NCBI GenBank assembly: GCA_046706185.1
Contig: JBJKPR010000062.1
Span: forward strand, 21,206-85,205
Reading direction: 5' to 3'
Length of the DNA: 64,000 nt
Origin: JAJZXY01 sp046706185
Lineage (GTDB): Archaea > Thermoplasmatota > Thermoplasmata > Sysuiplasmatales > Sysuiplasmataceae
The position numbers and the translations under genes are program-made. Shown in pieces: positions 17,191 through 25,979 of this stretch (position 1 is the stretch's first letter; each line of letters begins with the position of its first letter). A model generated the notes under the pieces. It worked only from the letters and a program-made list of their open reading frames with translations, did no database searches and was not told where the DNA came from.

Positions 17191-18422
17191 TGCATGCGGC
17201 CAGGCAGCCTGAAGTCAATGTTGGACTTGTTGGTCATGTCGACCATGGGAAGACGAGCCTTGTAAAGGCGATTTCTGGTGTTTCCACCGACAGGCACTCG
17301 GAGGAGATCAGAAGAGGAATATCCATCAAGCTCGGTTACGCCGACGCTGCCATTTACAGATGCGAAGGATGCGATGAGCCCGAATGTTACGGAACCAACC
17401 CTGCAGCAATGGACTGCAAGAAGGGAGCGGAATTTGTCAGGTCCATATCCTTCGTCGATTCGCCTGGCCATGAAACACTGATGGCTACCATGCTTTCCGG
17501 CGCCGCCATCATGGACGGTGCGCTGCTTATAATTGCAGCGAATGAGAAGTGCCCGCAGCCTCAAACAAAGGAGCACCTCATGGCGCTGGATGTTATAGGT
17601 GTGAAAAAGGTAATAGTTGTCCAGAACAAGATAGACATAGTCACAGAGCAGCAGGCAGAGAAAAGCTATGGGGAGATAAAGGAGTTTGTAAAAGGGACAG
17701 TTGCAGAGGGCTGCCCGATCATTCCCATCAGCGCTCACCACAACATAAACCTCGATTACCTTGTATGGGCAATACAGCATTCGATCCCGACACCTGAGCG
17801 TGACCTGTCCAGGCCCGCGAGACTGTTTGTTGCAAGGTCGTTCGATGTGAATGTGCCCGGAACGCCAATCGACAGTTTGAAGGGCGGAGTTATAGGTGGC
17901 TCGATATCTCAGGGAAAAATATCTGTAGGTGACGAGCTCGAAATATCACCCGGCAGAAGAGTCGAAAGCGGCGGAAAAATAACATGGCAGCCGCTTGTCT
18001 CCACAGTAACGTCCATCCAGTCCGGCGGGTCGAAGTTCGAAACAGCGGGGCCAGGGGGCCTCATTGCAGTCGGGACGAAGCTTGACCCGGCGCTCACGAA
18101 GTCAGACAGCCTTGTGGGAAAGATAGCAGGCAAGCCAGGCACACTGCCAACCGTTTTGAGCTCTTTTTCAATGGAAACACATCTTCTTGAAAGGGTGGTG
18201 GGAAGCGTGGAGGAGCAGAAGGTCGAGAACATAAAGACAAACGAGCCTCTGATGCTCAATGTTGGCACATCCACGACGGTTGGACTTGTCACGAGCGCAA
18301 GAAAGGAGAGCTGCGATGTTAACCTGAAGATACCACTCTGCATTGATGCCGGGCAGAGGATTGCTGTTTCGAGAAGGTTCGCCGGTAAGTGGAGGCTCAT
18401 CGGCTTCGGCATTGTCCAATGA
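17190..18422 (+). CDS. aif2g: Translation initiation factor aIF2 subunit gamma
   Basis: 410-residue GTPase that carries Met-tRNAi to the small subunit. GHVDHGKTSL is the P loop, VDSPGHE the G3 and QNKIDIV the NKxD motif. The zinc knuckle CEGCDEPECYG...C is present in the G domain. Two beta-barrel domains follow. Alpha and beta subunits are not in the window. It overlaps rps6e and precedes the PIN gene by 6 nt. Confidence 0.97.
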   Translation: MHAARQPEVNVGLVGHVDHGKTSLVKAISGVSTDRHSEEIRRGISIKLGYADAAIYRCEGCDEPECYGTNPAAMDCKKGAEFVRSISFVDSPGHETLMATMLSGAAIMDGALLIIAANEKCPQPQTKEHLMALDVIGVKKVIVVQNKIDIVTEQQAEKSYGEIKEFVKGTVAEGCPIIPISAHHNINLDYLVWAIQHSIPTPERDLSRPARLFVARSFDVNVPGTPIDSLKGGVIGGSISQGKISVGDELEISPGRRVESGGKITWQPLVSTVTSIQSGGSKFETAGPGGLIAVGTKLDPALTKSDSLVGKIAGKPGTLPTVLSSFSMETHLLERVVGSVEEQKVENIKTNEPLMLNVGTSTTVGLVTSARKESCDVNLKIPLCIDAGQRIAVSRRFAGKWRLIGFGIVQ

Positions 18423-18428
18423 ACTTGC

Positions 18429-18803
18429 ATGCGGCAGAGAGTTGTTGTCGATACAAGCGCAATCGTGTCAATCTTCGAGGAAAAAGTCAACCTTGAGCAG
18501 CAGCTCGGTGAGCTGATGGGGGAGACAACAATCGTCGTCCCGTCTGCAGTTAGGGATGAACTGTCCCTTATGAAAAGCAGCGCATCCAGAGCGGCACTGG
18601 AACTTTCCAGGCGGTATGAGTCCTTCGAATGCAAAAAGAGGGGTGATGAGGGTGTGATCGAGGCAGCAGCGGGATCAAATGCGAATGCAGTGGTCACGAA
18701 CGATTCGATCCTCGCGGACAGGCTTGTCCTGATGGGCATGAAGGTTCTGAGGCTCAAGGGAAGGAAGAAGTTCGGCTTCTACAGGTCGGACGACGTGCAG
18801 TAA
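18429..18803 (+). CDS. PIN-domain protein (aIF2-gamma neighbour)
   Basis: 124 residues with PIN-fold acidic residues: VVVDTSA (Asp8), VRDELS, and VVTNDSILADR near residue 97. PIN proteins are usually Mg-dependent endoribonucleases; the copy next to aif2g is conserved across archaea and is not paired with an antitoxin here, so a ribosome or RNA processing role is more likely than VapC toxin. The stop overlaps the next frame (TAATG). Confidence 0.88.
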   Translation: MRQRVVVDTSAIVSIFEEKVNLEQQLGELMGETTIVVPSAVRDELSLMKSSASRAALELSRRYESFECKKRGDEGVIEAAAGSNANAVVTNDSILADRLVLMGMKVLRLKGRKKFGFYRSDDVQ

Positions 18804-18850
18804 TGATTTATCACACCTGGTTCATTCGGTCAACTGTTCGAACTGATAAT

Positions 18851-19510
18851 ATGAAAGGAGACCATGTCGGAACACTCAAACAGCTTGCAATCATGGGCGC
18901 GATGAACTCGTTCGCAGAGGTCACGACAGGGAGGCTTGGTGAATCACTCGGGATGAGCCAGCAGGCGGCCTCGAAGGAGATACTCAAACTGGCAGAGCTG
19001 AAGCTCATTGAAAGGCAGATAGGGCAGAAGGGACAGAAGCTGACTATCACCAGGACAGGGCAGGAGCTGCTGAAAAGGGAATACCTTGAATACAAGCTTC
19101 TCTTCGAGCCTGCGAAGAGAATGCAGATACACGGAACCGTATTCAGCGGCCTTGGCGAGGGCAGTTACTACATTTCACAGTCGAAGTACAAGCAGCAGTT
19201 TGCGAAGAAGCTGATGTTCACCCCGTTCGAGGGCACACTCAACATAAGGGTGACGGCAGCTGATATGCCTCTTTTTGAAACGCTCACTTACTCCGAAGGC
19301 ATAAGGATAGACGGGTTTGTCAGCAAGGGAAGGACATTCGGTGACGTGAAATGCTTTCTTGCAATGATTCAGGGGGTGGAATGCTCGGTGATAATACCAG
19401 TCAGGACGCATTACACGGACGTGATGGAGGTCATCGCAAGCAGGCACCTCAGATCACATCTGTCCCTCAATGACGGAGACGCGGTCGAGATCGATGTTTC
19501 ACTCGCCTGA
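18851..19510 (+). CDS. rbkR: CTP-dependent riboflavin kinase with N-terminal winged helix
   Basis: Forms FMN from riboflavin using CTP. The N-terminal about 90 residues are a MarR-like winged helix (VTTGRLGESLGMSQQAASKEI); the C-terminal half is the archaeal RFK barrel with GTVFSGLGEGSYYIS and FTPFEGTLNIRV. Fusions of this type (RbkR) act as both enzyme and regulator of riboflavin genes. The frame is open from ATG 18803, which overlaps the PIN stop; I prefer ATG 18851 because the family N-terminus begins just before TLKQLA. The earlier codon cannot be excluded, as it would be translationally coupled. Confidence 0.92.
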   Translation: MKGDHVGTLKQLAIMGAMNSFAEVTTGRLGESLGMSQQAASKEILKLAELKLIERQIGQKGQKLTITRTGQELLKREYLEYKLLFEPAKRMQIHGTVFSGLGEGSYYISQSKYKQQFAKKLMFTPFEGTLNIRVTAADMPLFETLTYSEGIRIDGFVSKGRTFGDVKCFLAMIQGVECSVIIPVRTHYTDVMEVIASRHLRSHLSLNDGDAVEIDVSLA

Positions 19511-20347
19511 TCAGAATTTCGATGCAACATAGTCGAATGCAGAATCGAATACAAGCCTGCCGTCGCCATGCATGCCGCCAGAGAGTTCTCCCCGTGTCCA
19601 GTCCGAATGAAGGTAGCGCCAGTAGGTCCTCTCCGGGTGGGGCATGAGGCCTAGGACCACACCTGTGTCGTCCGTAATGCCTGCGATATTGTGAACGCTG
19701 CCGTTCGGGTTCCACGGATAGCCTGCGAAGTTACCCCTGTCGTCGACATACCTGAACACGATTTCGTCCTGTTCCTCAAGCTTCGCCACCCACTCATCAG
19801 ATTTCCCTGGCGGGAAAGTAAGCTTTCCCTCGCCATGAGCAGTGGGGACAGACAGGACTGTTCCTGTGGGAATGCGCCTGGTGAACACACAGTGTCCCCT
19901 GTTTACATTCTTCAGGTAGGCGGGTCTGCACTCGTATCTTGTCGAAAGATTTGTAGCCAGCGCGGCTCTGGGAAGCATCTCCCCCTTTTCCCCCCCGGCA
20001 GGAAGTATGCCGAGCTCCACCAGAACCTGGAACCCGTTGCATATGCCCAGCACAGGCCGGCCGTCGTCAATGAATTGCAGGAACTCCCTGCCTATTGAGC
20101 TCTTGATCCTCGATGCAAAAATCGCCCCTGCCCTGACATAATCGCCCGCCGAAAAACCGCCGGGCATGACAAGCATGTGGTAATCCATGAGGGATCTACG
20201 CATGTGTGGATTGCACCGCCCCTCAAGCTGCTTCAGATGTATCAGTTCTGCCTTGGCACCGGAACTTCTGGCAGCTGAGGCCGATTCCTCTGCCATGTTT
20301 GTCCCTTCTATTCGAAGAACGGCCACCCTTATATCGGAAATTTTCAA
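19511..20347 (-). CDS. purQ: Phosphoribosylformylglycinamidine synthase, glutaminase subunit PurQ
   Basis: A class I glutamine amidotransferase that supplies ammonia to PurL. The nucleophile Cys sits in GICNGFQVL and the late PHPER provides the catalytic His/Glu. I chose the TTG at 20347, overlapping the purL TGA (TTGA), because the protein then starts MKISDIRVAVLRIEGTN as in the family; ATGs at 20368 and 20383 inside purL are alternatives. The usual GTNCE at the N-terminus is GTNMAEE here. Last gene of purS-purL-purQ. Confidence 0.94.
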   Translation of the reverse strand: MKISDIRVAVLRIEGTNMAEESASAARSSGAKAELIHLKQLEGRCNPHMRRSLMDYHMLVMPGGFSAGDYVRAGAIFASRIKSSIGREFLQFIDDGRPVLGICNGFQVLVELGILPAGGEKGEMLPRAALATNLSTRYECRPAYLKNVNRGHCVFTRRIPTGTVLSVPTAHGEGKLTFPPGKSDEWVAKLEEQDEIVFRYVDDRGNFAGYPWNPNGSVHNIAGITDDTGVVLGLMPHPERTYWRYLHSDWTRGELSGGMHGDGRLVFDSAFDYVASKF

Positions 20348-22674
20348 GCGGATCCCATCCTTCTCCATATTGGTGACTGCCATATTTTCCTGAGATAGCC
20401 CACATCCTGGCTGTACCTGACATTGCCGTTCTCCATAATTGTGAACTTGGAACTCCCTGTAGTTCCAAGCAGCTTTGCATGCTGACCGAACATGGAGGCG
20501 ATCTTCTCGCTGTTCCTGGGGAGCACTTCCACAAGCCACCTCGTCGGGGCCTCTGAGAAGAGTTTCGCCCTCACATCGGCCTGGCCCAGCTCTGTCATGT
20601 CGAGCAGCAGGCCCGCATTACCGCCGAAGGACATCTCTGCAGCGCATGCGAGCAATCCCCCCTGGGAGACATCGTGGCATGCCAGTATAAGCCCCTCCGA
20701 TATCGCCTTCTGGAGCAGAGATGACAGGGAGCTGAGCCGCTTCAGGTCAACGGGTGCGAAATCTATGTCACCCGTCCTGTAGATCCTCGAAAGCTCCGAA
20801 CAGCCGAGCCTGTTGTCCTGCTTTCCTATGAGGTACAGGTAGCTTCCGTCTCTCTTTATATCGGATGTGACTGCCTTCCTTACATCCTTCATCAGACCGA
20901 CGCCCATCAACGAAAGTGTCGGCAGTATAGGCCCCCTTTCACCGTCGTTGTAGAAACTGACATTGCCCGAGGGGACGGCGATATTCATGTGTGAAGCGGC
21001 GTCAGACATGCCTCTCACAGTCTCGTAGAATTCCCACATTGCCTGCGGCCTCTCCGGGTTGCCGAAGTTGAGGCAGTTGGTCATTGAGTCGGGCTTTGCC
21101 CCGACGGAAGTCAGCTGCCTGCAAAGCTCATCCACGGCGGCAACCGCGCCCTGGTACGGGTCCACCAGCGAAAGCCACGGCTGGGATGAGACAGCAATCG
21201 CAAGCCCTTTCCAGCTGTCCTCGAGCGGTTTGAGCAAAGAAGCATCGCCGTGGGAAAGGTGTCCCGGAATGCCTTGAAGCGGCTTGATCACTGTCTTCCC
21301 GCCCACCTCGTAATCATACATATGGACGACCCAGTCTCTGCTTGACATGTTGATATCCGAAAGAATCCTGTCAACCATGACGTCAAGCCCGTCCAGAAGG
21401 TCAAGCGACTTCACCTTCTGCCTGTCGACCTTCCTCTTCTGCAGCGGTCTGCTGTATTCGGGCGACTTGACTGAGAACGAGGTGTCGAGATCCACAATAG
21501 TCCTGCCCTGATGGGTCACAACTACCCTGCCTCCGGCCTCTACCTTTCCGATTTTAGCCGCCCTCACATCCCAGAAATCGAACACTTCCAGCACCCTGGG
21601 CAGGTGCTTCTCGGAGACCGAAAGAAGCATCCTTTCCTGCGATTCAGAGACCCATATCTCCCACGGCAGCATCCCCTTCTCCCTGAGAGGGATGCTGTCT
21701 ATATCAATCACCGCGCCGAAATGGCCGGAGGATGCCATCTCGCCCACCACAGCGGAAAGCCCTCCGCCGCCAAGGTCCTTCATCGAATCGATCATTTTCT
21801 CGTCAGTGAGCTGCAGCACTGCGTTGATAAGCGGCTCCTTTGTTATCGGGTCGCCAAGCTGCACCGCCCCTCTGTCACTTTCGTGCGACGCCGCGGTCAG
21901 TATCTGTGATGCAAAGTTGACGCCATGAATGCCGTCCCTTCCAGTCAACCCCCCTGCCATGACGATTGCGTTGCCCTTCCGCCTGAACGAATTCCCGACT
22001 ATCTTCTCCTTCCTGCCGAAGCCGACGCATCCTGCATTGACAACACAGTTGGAAAGATATCTTTCGTCAAACCAGACGCCGCCGGAGACTGTTGGAACGC
22101 CTATCCTGTTGCCATAGTCCCTGATACCCGCCACCACACCCGCGAAGAGGTACTTTGGATGCTTTTCACCTGGAGAAAGATCCTTCAAGGGAGTGTCCAG
22201 GTCGCCAAAGAAAAGAGGGTCTGCAAGAGCTATGGGTTTCGTTCCCATGCACAGTACATCGCGCACTATGCCACCTATGCCTGTTCCCGCACCCCCGTAC
22301 GGTTCGATGGCACTTGGATGGTTGTGGCTCTCCATCTTCAGTGAATAGACATGGGAATCGTCGAATTCCATCACGCCAGCGTCTCCAGTTGCATATGCCC
22401 TCTTTCCGAGTGGAAACACAAAGCGCCTTAACACAGGCTTCGACGTCTTGTAGCTGCAGTGTTCGCTCCACGCCTGAGCGATTGAATGAAGTTCGATATC
22501 TGTAGGGTCCCTTCCAAGCGACTTGAAATACGACTGGATTCTCTTCATCTCGTCTGCAGTCATACCCAGACGCATCGTGTCCTCTATCTGCATCATTTCT
22601 TTTTCAGACGCATCAACAAGCCTGACGGTCTGGACGTCCGGTATCCCACTTTCCTCAAACAGAGAGCCGCTCAT
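20344..22674 (-). CDS. purL: Phosphoribosylformylglycinamidine synthase subunit PurL
   Basis: 776 residues, the small archaeal/Gram-positive-type PurL that works with PurS and PurQ to form FGAM in purine synthesis. Visible motifs are AQAWSEHCSYKTSKP, ESHNHPSAIEPYGGAGTG, KDLGGGGLS and GNVSFYND. Two AIRS-like halves are present at expected length. It begins 17 nt after purS and overlaps purQ. Confidence 0.97.
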   Translation of the reverse strand: MSGSLFEESGIPDVQTVRLVDASEKEMMQIEDTMRLGMTADEMKRIQSYFKSLGRDPTDIELHSIAQAWSEHCSYKTSKPVLRRFVFPLGKRAYATGDAGVMEFDDSHVYSLKMESHNHPSAIEPYGGAGTGIGGIVRDVLCMGTKPIALADPLFFGDLDTPLKDLSPGEKHPKYLFAGVVAGIRDYGNRIGVPTVSGGVWFDERYLSNCVVNAGCVGFGRKEKIVGNSFRRKGNAIVMAGGLTGRDGIHGVNFASQILTAASHESDRGAVQLGDPITKEPLINAVLQLTDEKMIDSMKDLGGGGLSAVVGEMASSGHFGAVIDIDSIPLREKGMLPWEIWVSESQERMLLSVSEKHLPRVLEVFDFWDVRAAKIGKVEAGGRVVVTHQGRTIVDLDTSFSVKSPEYSRPLQKRKVDRQKVKSLDLLDGLDVMVDRILSDINMSSRDWVVHMYDYEVGGKTVIKPLQGIPGHLSHGDASLLKPLEDSWKGLAIAVSSQPWLSLVDPYQGAVAAVDELCRQLTSVGAKPDSMTNCLNFGNPERPQAMWEFYETVRGMSDAASHMNIAVPSGNVSFYNDGERGPILPTLSLMGVGLMKDVRKAVTSDIKRDGSYLYLIGKQDNRLGCSELSRIYRTGDIDFAPVDLKRLSSLSSLLQKAISEGLILACHDVSQGGLLACAAEMSFGGNAGLLLDMTELGQADVRAKLFSEAPTRWLVEVLPRNSEKIASMFGQHAKLLGTTGSSKFTIMENGNVRYSQDVGYLRKIWQSPIWRRMGSA

Positions 22675-22691
22675 CTCATTTCCCGATTCCC

Positions 22692-22946
22692 TTATTGTTC
22701 ATCAATCAACCTGTATGCGTAATTGTGTATAGCCGGGTTGGCGAGCAACCTTCTGCATATCTCCTCGACTTCCCTCGCAGCAGTCTCGCTGCTTCCCTCC
22801 ATTGAAACTGTATAGAGCTTGGAAAACGAAACATGCTTTATATCCTCGAAGCCAAGAAGCTGCAGCGTCTTCCTTGTGTTCTCCCCTTCAGGGTCAACTA
22901 TCCCCTCCTTAAGTGTGATTCTGACCTCAAATACAGGCATTTTCAC
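22692..22946 (-). CDS. purS: Phosphoribosylformylglycinamidine synthase subunit PurS
   Basis: 84 residues, starting MKMPVFEVRITLKEGIVDPEG, with TRKTLQLLGFEDIKHVSFSKLY, the PurS signature. A structural partner bridging PurL and PurQ. First gene of the minus-strand purSLQ operon; TATA-like TATTTAAA lies just upstream (about 22972-22979). Confidence 0.96.
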   Translation of the reverse strand: MKMPVFEVRITLKEGIVDPEGENTRKTLQLLGFEDIKHVSFSKLYTVSMEGSSETAAREVEEICRRLLANPAIHNYAYRLIDEQ

Positions 22947-23011
22947 TCAACTGTTCTGGAATATCGGTCTGTATTTAAATGAATATCACTGACAGAGGTG
23001 GCGGCACCGGC

Positions 23012-24244
23012 TCACACAACCAGCTCCCTGTGCTCCCGCTCCACAAACCGGGTGCGCCTGATCCCGAGCATTATGACAAGGGACACCAGCCCGAACATAT
23101 CGAGAGCAAGCCATACTGCAATGCTGCTTCCAAAGAGCAGGTAAAGGAAGAAAGAGCCGACAGCGGGTCCGAGTGCTCTCCCTGCAGAATTGGACATGCC
23201 GTTGAAAGCCATGTATCTGCCAACCTTGTCGGAGGGCGCGATCCTCGATACTATGCTGGAGATGGTCGGAGTGGTGAAATTCTCGCCCAATGTGATTATC
23301 ACCATGTCAAGCATGAGAGCAGATAGGGATGTTGAAAAACCAACCATGAGGTAACCGACCATGTAGATGAGTATGCCCGCGATTATTCCGTCGACCTCCC
23401 TCAGCCTGAGAACAAGAGAGGTTATCGGGAACTGGCCAAGAACAACAACGATCCCGTTAACAGCGAATATGTAGCCTACCATGTTGCTCTCTATGTTTGC
23501 TTTCAGCGTCGCATATAGCGGGAGTGTTACTGAAAACTGGGATGTGAGTATCATGAGAAGGAATGTCCCGGCGGAAAAGACAAAGAGTGCTGCGTCGACG
23601 ACTATGAAATCGGTGAAGCGACGGCCCGCCCTTGCTCTGTTCTGGCTCTTCCCCGGTTCACTCAGAAGTGCGATGATGAGAAAAAGCTGGATTAAGAGTG
23701 TGACCTCAACGACGAGGAATATCCAGACTACACCTGCATCGAATATCTGCGAACCTATCAGCGGACCCACGGCCCAGCCAACGTTCGCCATTATCCTGTA
23801 GATAGCGTAACCTCTTTCGCGGTCAGAACCGCCCGTAACGTCCGAAACTGCCGCCGTGGCGGCAGGAAAAAGGAGGCCGCCGGAAAAGGATGTCGCAACA
23901 AAAAGGACTGCGATCAGGACAAGTGAGCCCCTGAAAACAAGGGCAAGTATTATGCCCATGTAAATCAGAATGCCCAGAAGACTGCCGAGCATCATTGTGT
24001 GTTTTCTCCCGGAGAAATCAGCCATGTGCCCGCCTATGATCTGACAGAAAGTGGATGCTACAGCGAGCGCACCGAATATGATGCCTACGATGTACACAGG
24101 GACATTCAGATCCTGATTGAAGAAAATCGCCATGAATGGCCATGTCGCCCCGAAGCCTATCGACCTTATCATCACGACTGATCCGATGGACCAGAGCTGC
24201 CTGTTGCCAAGCAGCAGAGAGGCACTTACTTTCGAATAATCCAT
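23012..24244 (-). CDS. MFS transporter
   Basis: 410 residues with twelve predicted transmembrane helices and the MFS loop motif GGHMADFSGRKHTM between helices 2 and 3 (about 72-85). Resembles drug/metabolite exporters (DHA1-like). A second, weaker loop motif is in the C-terminal half. The substrate cannot be read from sequence. It ends about 65 bp from purS but on the same strand, upstream of it, so it might be co-transcribed. Confidence 0.88.
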   Translation of the reverse strand: MDYSKVSASLLLGNRQLWSIGSVVMIRSIGFGATWPFMAIFFNQDLNVPVYIVGIIFGALAVASTFCQIIGGHMADFSGRKHTMMLGSLLGILIYMGIILALVFRGSLVLIAVLFVATSFSGGLLFPAATAAVSDVTGGSDRERGYAIYRIMANVGWAVGPLIGSQIFDAGVVWIFLVVEVTLLIQLFLIIALLSEPGKSQNRARAGRRFTDFIVVDAALFVFSAGTFLLMILTSQFSVTLPLYATLKANIESNMVGYIFAVNGIVVVLGQFPITSLVLRLREVDGIIAGILIYMVGYLMVGFSTSLSALMLDMVIITLGENFTTPTISSIVSRIAPSDKVGRYMAFNGMSNSAGRALGPAVGSFFLYLLFGSSIAVWLALDMFGLVSLVIMLGIRRTRFVEREHRELVV

Positions 24245-24392
24245 ACGCTAGACTGCTCCCGGCAAGACGTCAGACCGACGCGTTGTTCTTAACAAAACAA
24301 TGACTTCGTTCTCCTCTTGGAATCGCATCTTGTGCTAACGAACAGTCCATCAATAAGTATGTTGCGCACTGCGTGCTGTCTGCCATGCTGAG

Positions 24393-25022
24393 TCAGAGCG
24401 TGTGGACTACAGCGACTATCCCCGAGATTATGAACTGAACAGCCAGAGCAGCAAGCAGTATTCCCTCAATGCGGGAGAACGCCATCGCTCCCATCCTTCC
24501 TAGCCTGTTGAATAAAGGAGCGGAGTATACGAGCGCCACATACGATGATACAGCCGTGATGACAATAGCGACTATGACGAACAGTTCGTTGACAACGGAG
24601 TGTGCCTCGCCGGAGAATATTATAACCGTTGTAATGGCCCCCGGTCCCGCAAAAAGAGGTATGCCGAGAGGGACAACTCCTATCGACTCCCTCTCCAGTG
24701 CCTCATCCCTGTCCTCCTTGGATGTTTTGGATCTGGGCGTTTCGCCATGAAGCATCGAGAACGAGGTTGAGAAAAGGAGTATGCCGCCCGCTATCTCAAA
24801 TGCAGGCAGTGATATGCCGTATATTTCGAATATGAAGGAGCCCAAAAGGCCGAAAAGCACGAGGGCTCCGAGTGTCACCCAGAAGATTTTCATTATCACG
24901 TTGTGCTTTGTCTTCTCGTCGTAGCCTATGGTCAGGGAATAGAAAATCGGGACGTTGCCTATTGGATTGACAACAACGAAAACTGAAGCGATTGAGGCTG
25001 CAAGAAAGTCGAAGTCAACCAT
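24393..25022 (-). CDS. MarC-family membrane protein
   Basis: 209 residues with six hydrophobic helices and the family segment VVVNPIGNVPIF near the N-terminus and PLGIPLFAGPGAITTVI in the middle. MarC/SnatA-like proteins sit in the cytoplasmic membrane; transport of amino acids has been proposed for some, but function is mostly unknown. An AT-rich box (GATAAATAG, near 25062-25070) precedes the ATG. Confidence 0.9.
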   Translation of the reverse strand: MVDFDFLAASIASVFVVVNPIGNVPIFYSLTIGYDEKTKHNVIMKIFWVTLGALVLFGLLGSFIFEIYGISLPAFEIAGGILLFSTSFSMLHGETPRSKTSKEDRDEALERESIGVVPLGIPLFAGPGAITTVIIFSGEAHSVVNELFVIVAIVITAVSSYVALVYSAPLFNRLGRMGAMAFSRIEGILLAALAVQFIISGIVAVVHTL

Positions 25023-25063
25023 TGAGTCACCATGTCCGATTGTCTCAGTTGATTGTTCAAAGA

Positions 25064-25819
25064 CTATTTATCGGCATTCACCTTTCTGAATACCGAGATG
25101 TAACCCGTATGCCCGGGCCCTTCGAAGCTGTGCCTTGTGGCTCCCGGGGAAACAGAGAGCCTCCGCAGCATCACCTCAAAGCTTAGCTCATGTCTGAACG
25201 GCAGTGAAATAGCGTCCGTCACTGTTCTTTCAATCTGGTTCACTGTCGGCGAGTAACTTGCAAGAATGCAGCCAGGCTTGAGAGCTGCCCAGCATGTCTG
25301 AAGTGCATTCCACGGGTCTGGTATGTCCATGCAAGCTGCATCGGCGAAGGAATTGCCTACATGCCTTCTTGCATCGGCGAGCACCGGATGCCATGTGCTT
25401 TCAAGCCCGAACTTGAGTATATTTGATCTTGCCACATCAAGATGGTCAGCCCTGTTGTCGAGAGTGAGCACAGAGCCATTACTTCCGGTGGCATAAAGAA
25501 GCAGAATGGAGAGTGAGCCGGATCCAGCACCCAGTTCCAGCACAGTGCTACCGCACCGCAGGTCTGCATAATGAGCCATCAGAGATGCGTCTTTTTCAGT
25601 GATGATCTGCGGACCCCTTTCAAGCGATGTCATCATGTCGCTCAGTGTGGGCCTCAACAGTCTGAACCTTCTTCCAGCAACTGTGATTTGCGCGCCCACA
25701 TCGGCCTCGGATAACCTGGAGGACTCTATTACACCGAGGCCCCCTACTCTCGCGGTGCCCTTTCTCTCCGGAACGAAGTACTTCCGCCCGCTCCCGTCCA
25801 CAAGCATGAAGCAGCCCAT
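25064..25819 (-). CDS. trmI: tRNA (adenine-N1)-methyltransferase, TrmI type
   Basis: 251 residues. An N-terminal beta domain (VDGSGRKYFVPE) precedes a Rossmann SAM site VLELGAGSGSLSILL (about residues 92-106) and MDIPDPW, the motif replacing the usual catalytic D/NPPY-like loop in TrmI. Archaeal TrmI methylates A57/A58 in the T loop of tRNA. I use ATG 25819 because box A (TTAAAGATAT, 25848-25858) lies 30 nt upstream; longer frames run through it. Confidence 0.92.
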   Translation of the reverse strand: MGCFMLVDGSGRKYFVPERKGTARVGGLGVIESSRLSEADVGAQITVAGRRFRLLRPTLSDMMTSLERGPQIITEKDASLMAHYADLRCGSTVLELGAGSGSLSILLLYATGSNGSVLTLDNRADHLDVARSNILKFGLESTWHPVLADARRHVGNSFADAACMDIPDPWNALQTCWAALKPGCILASYSPTVNQIERTVTDAISLPFRHELSFEVMLRRLSVSPGATRHSFEGPGHTGYISVFRKVNADK

Positions 25820-25979
25820 TTCAAGACCTGTGGGAAAAGACCTCTTGTATATCTTTAATCCTCTTTTCCGACCAGGGGGATGGAAAAGAGCGGACCATGA
25901 CTCTCCAGCGGGCATTACGTGGCTGTTCCTTGGCACATGTTTTTTAACCCCTTTCCATTACCAGCACTGTGAATCCCTT

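Noticed and set aside
16920..17780. 286-residue minus-strand frame across rps6e and aif2g
   Set aside because: Antisense to two conserved genes; no recognisable domain.
17909..18757. 282-residue minus-strand frame across aif2g and the PIN gene
   Set aside because: Shadow of two certain genes; low-complexity Ser/Thr/Leu composition.
25599..25979. N-terminal extension of the P-loop protein
   Set aside because: Runs antisense through trmI and both divergent promoters; box A at 25940 fixes the start at 25980.
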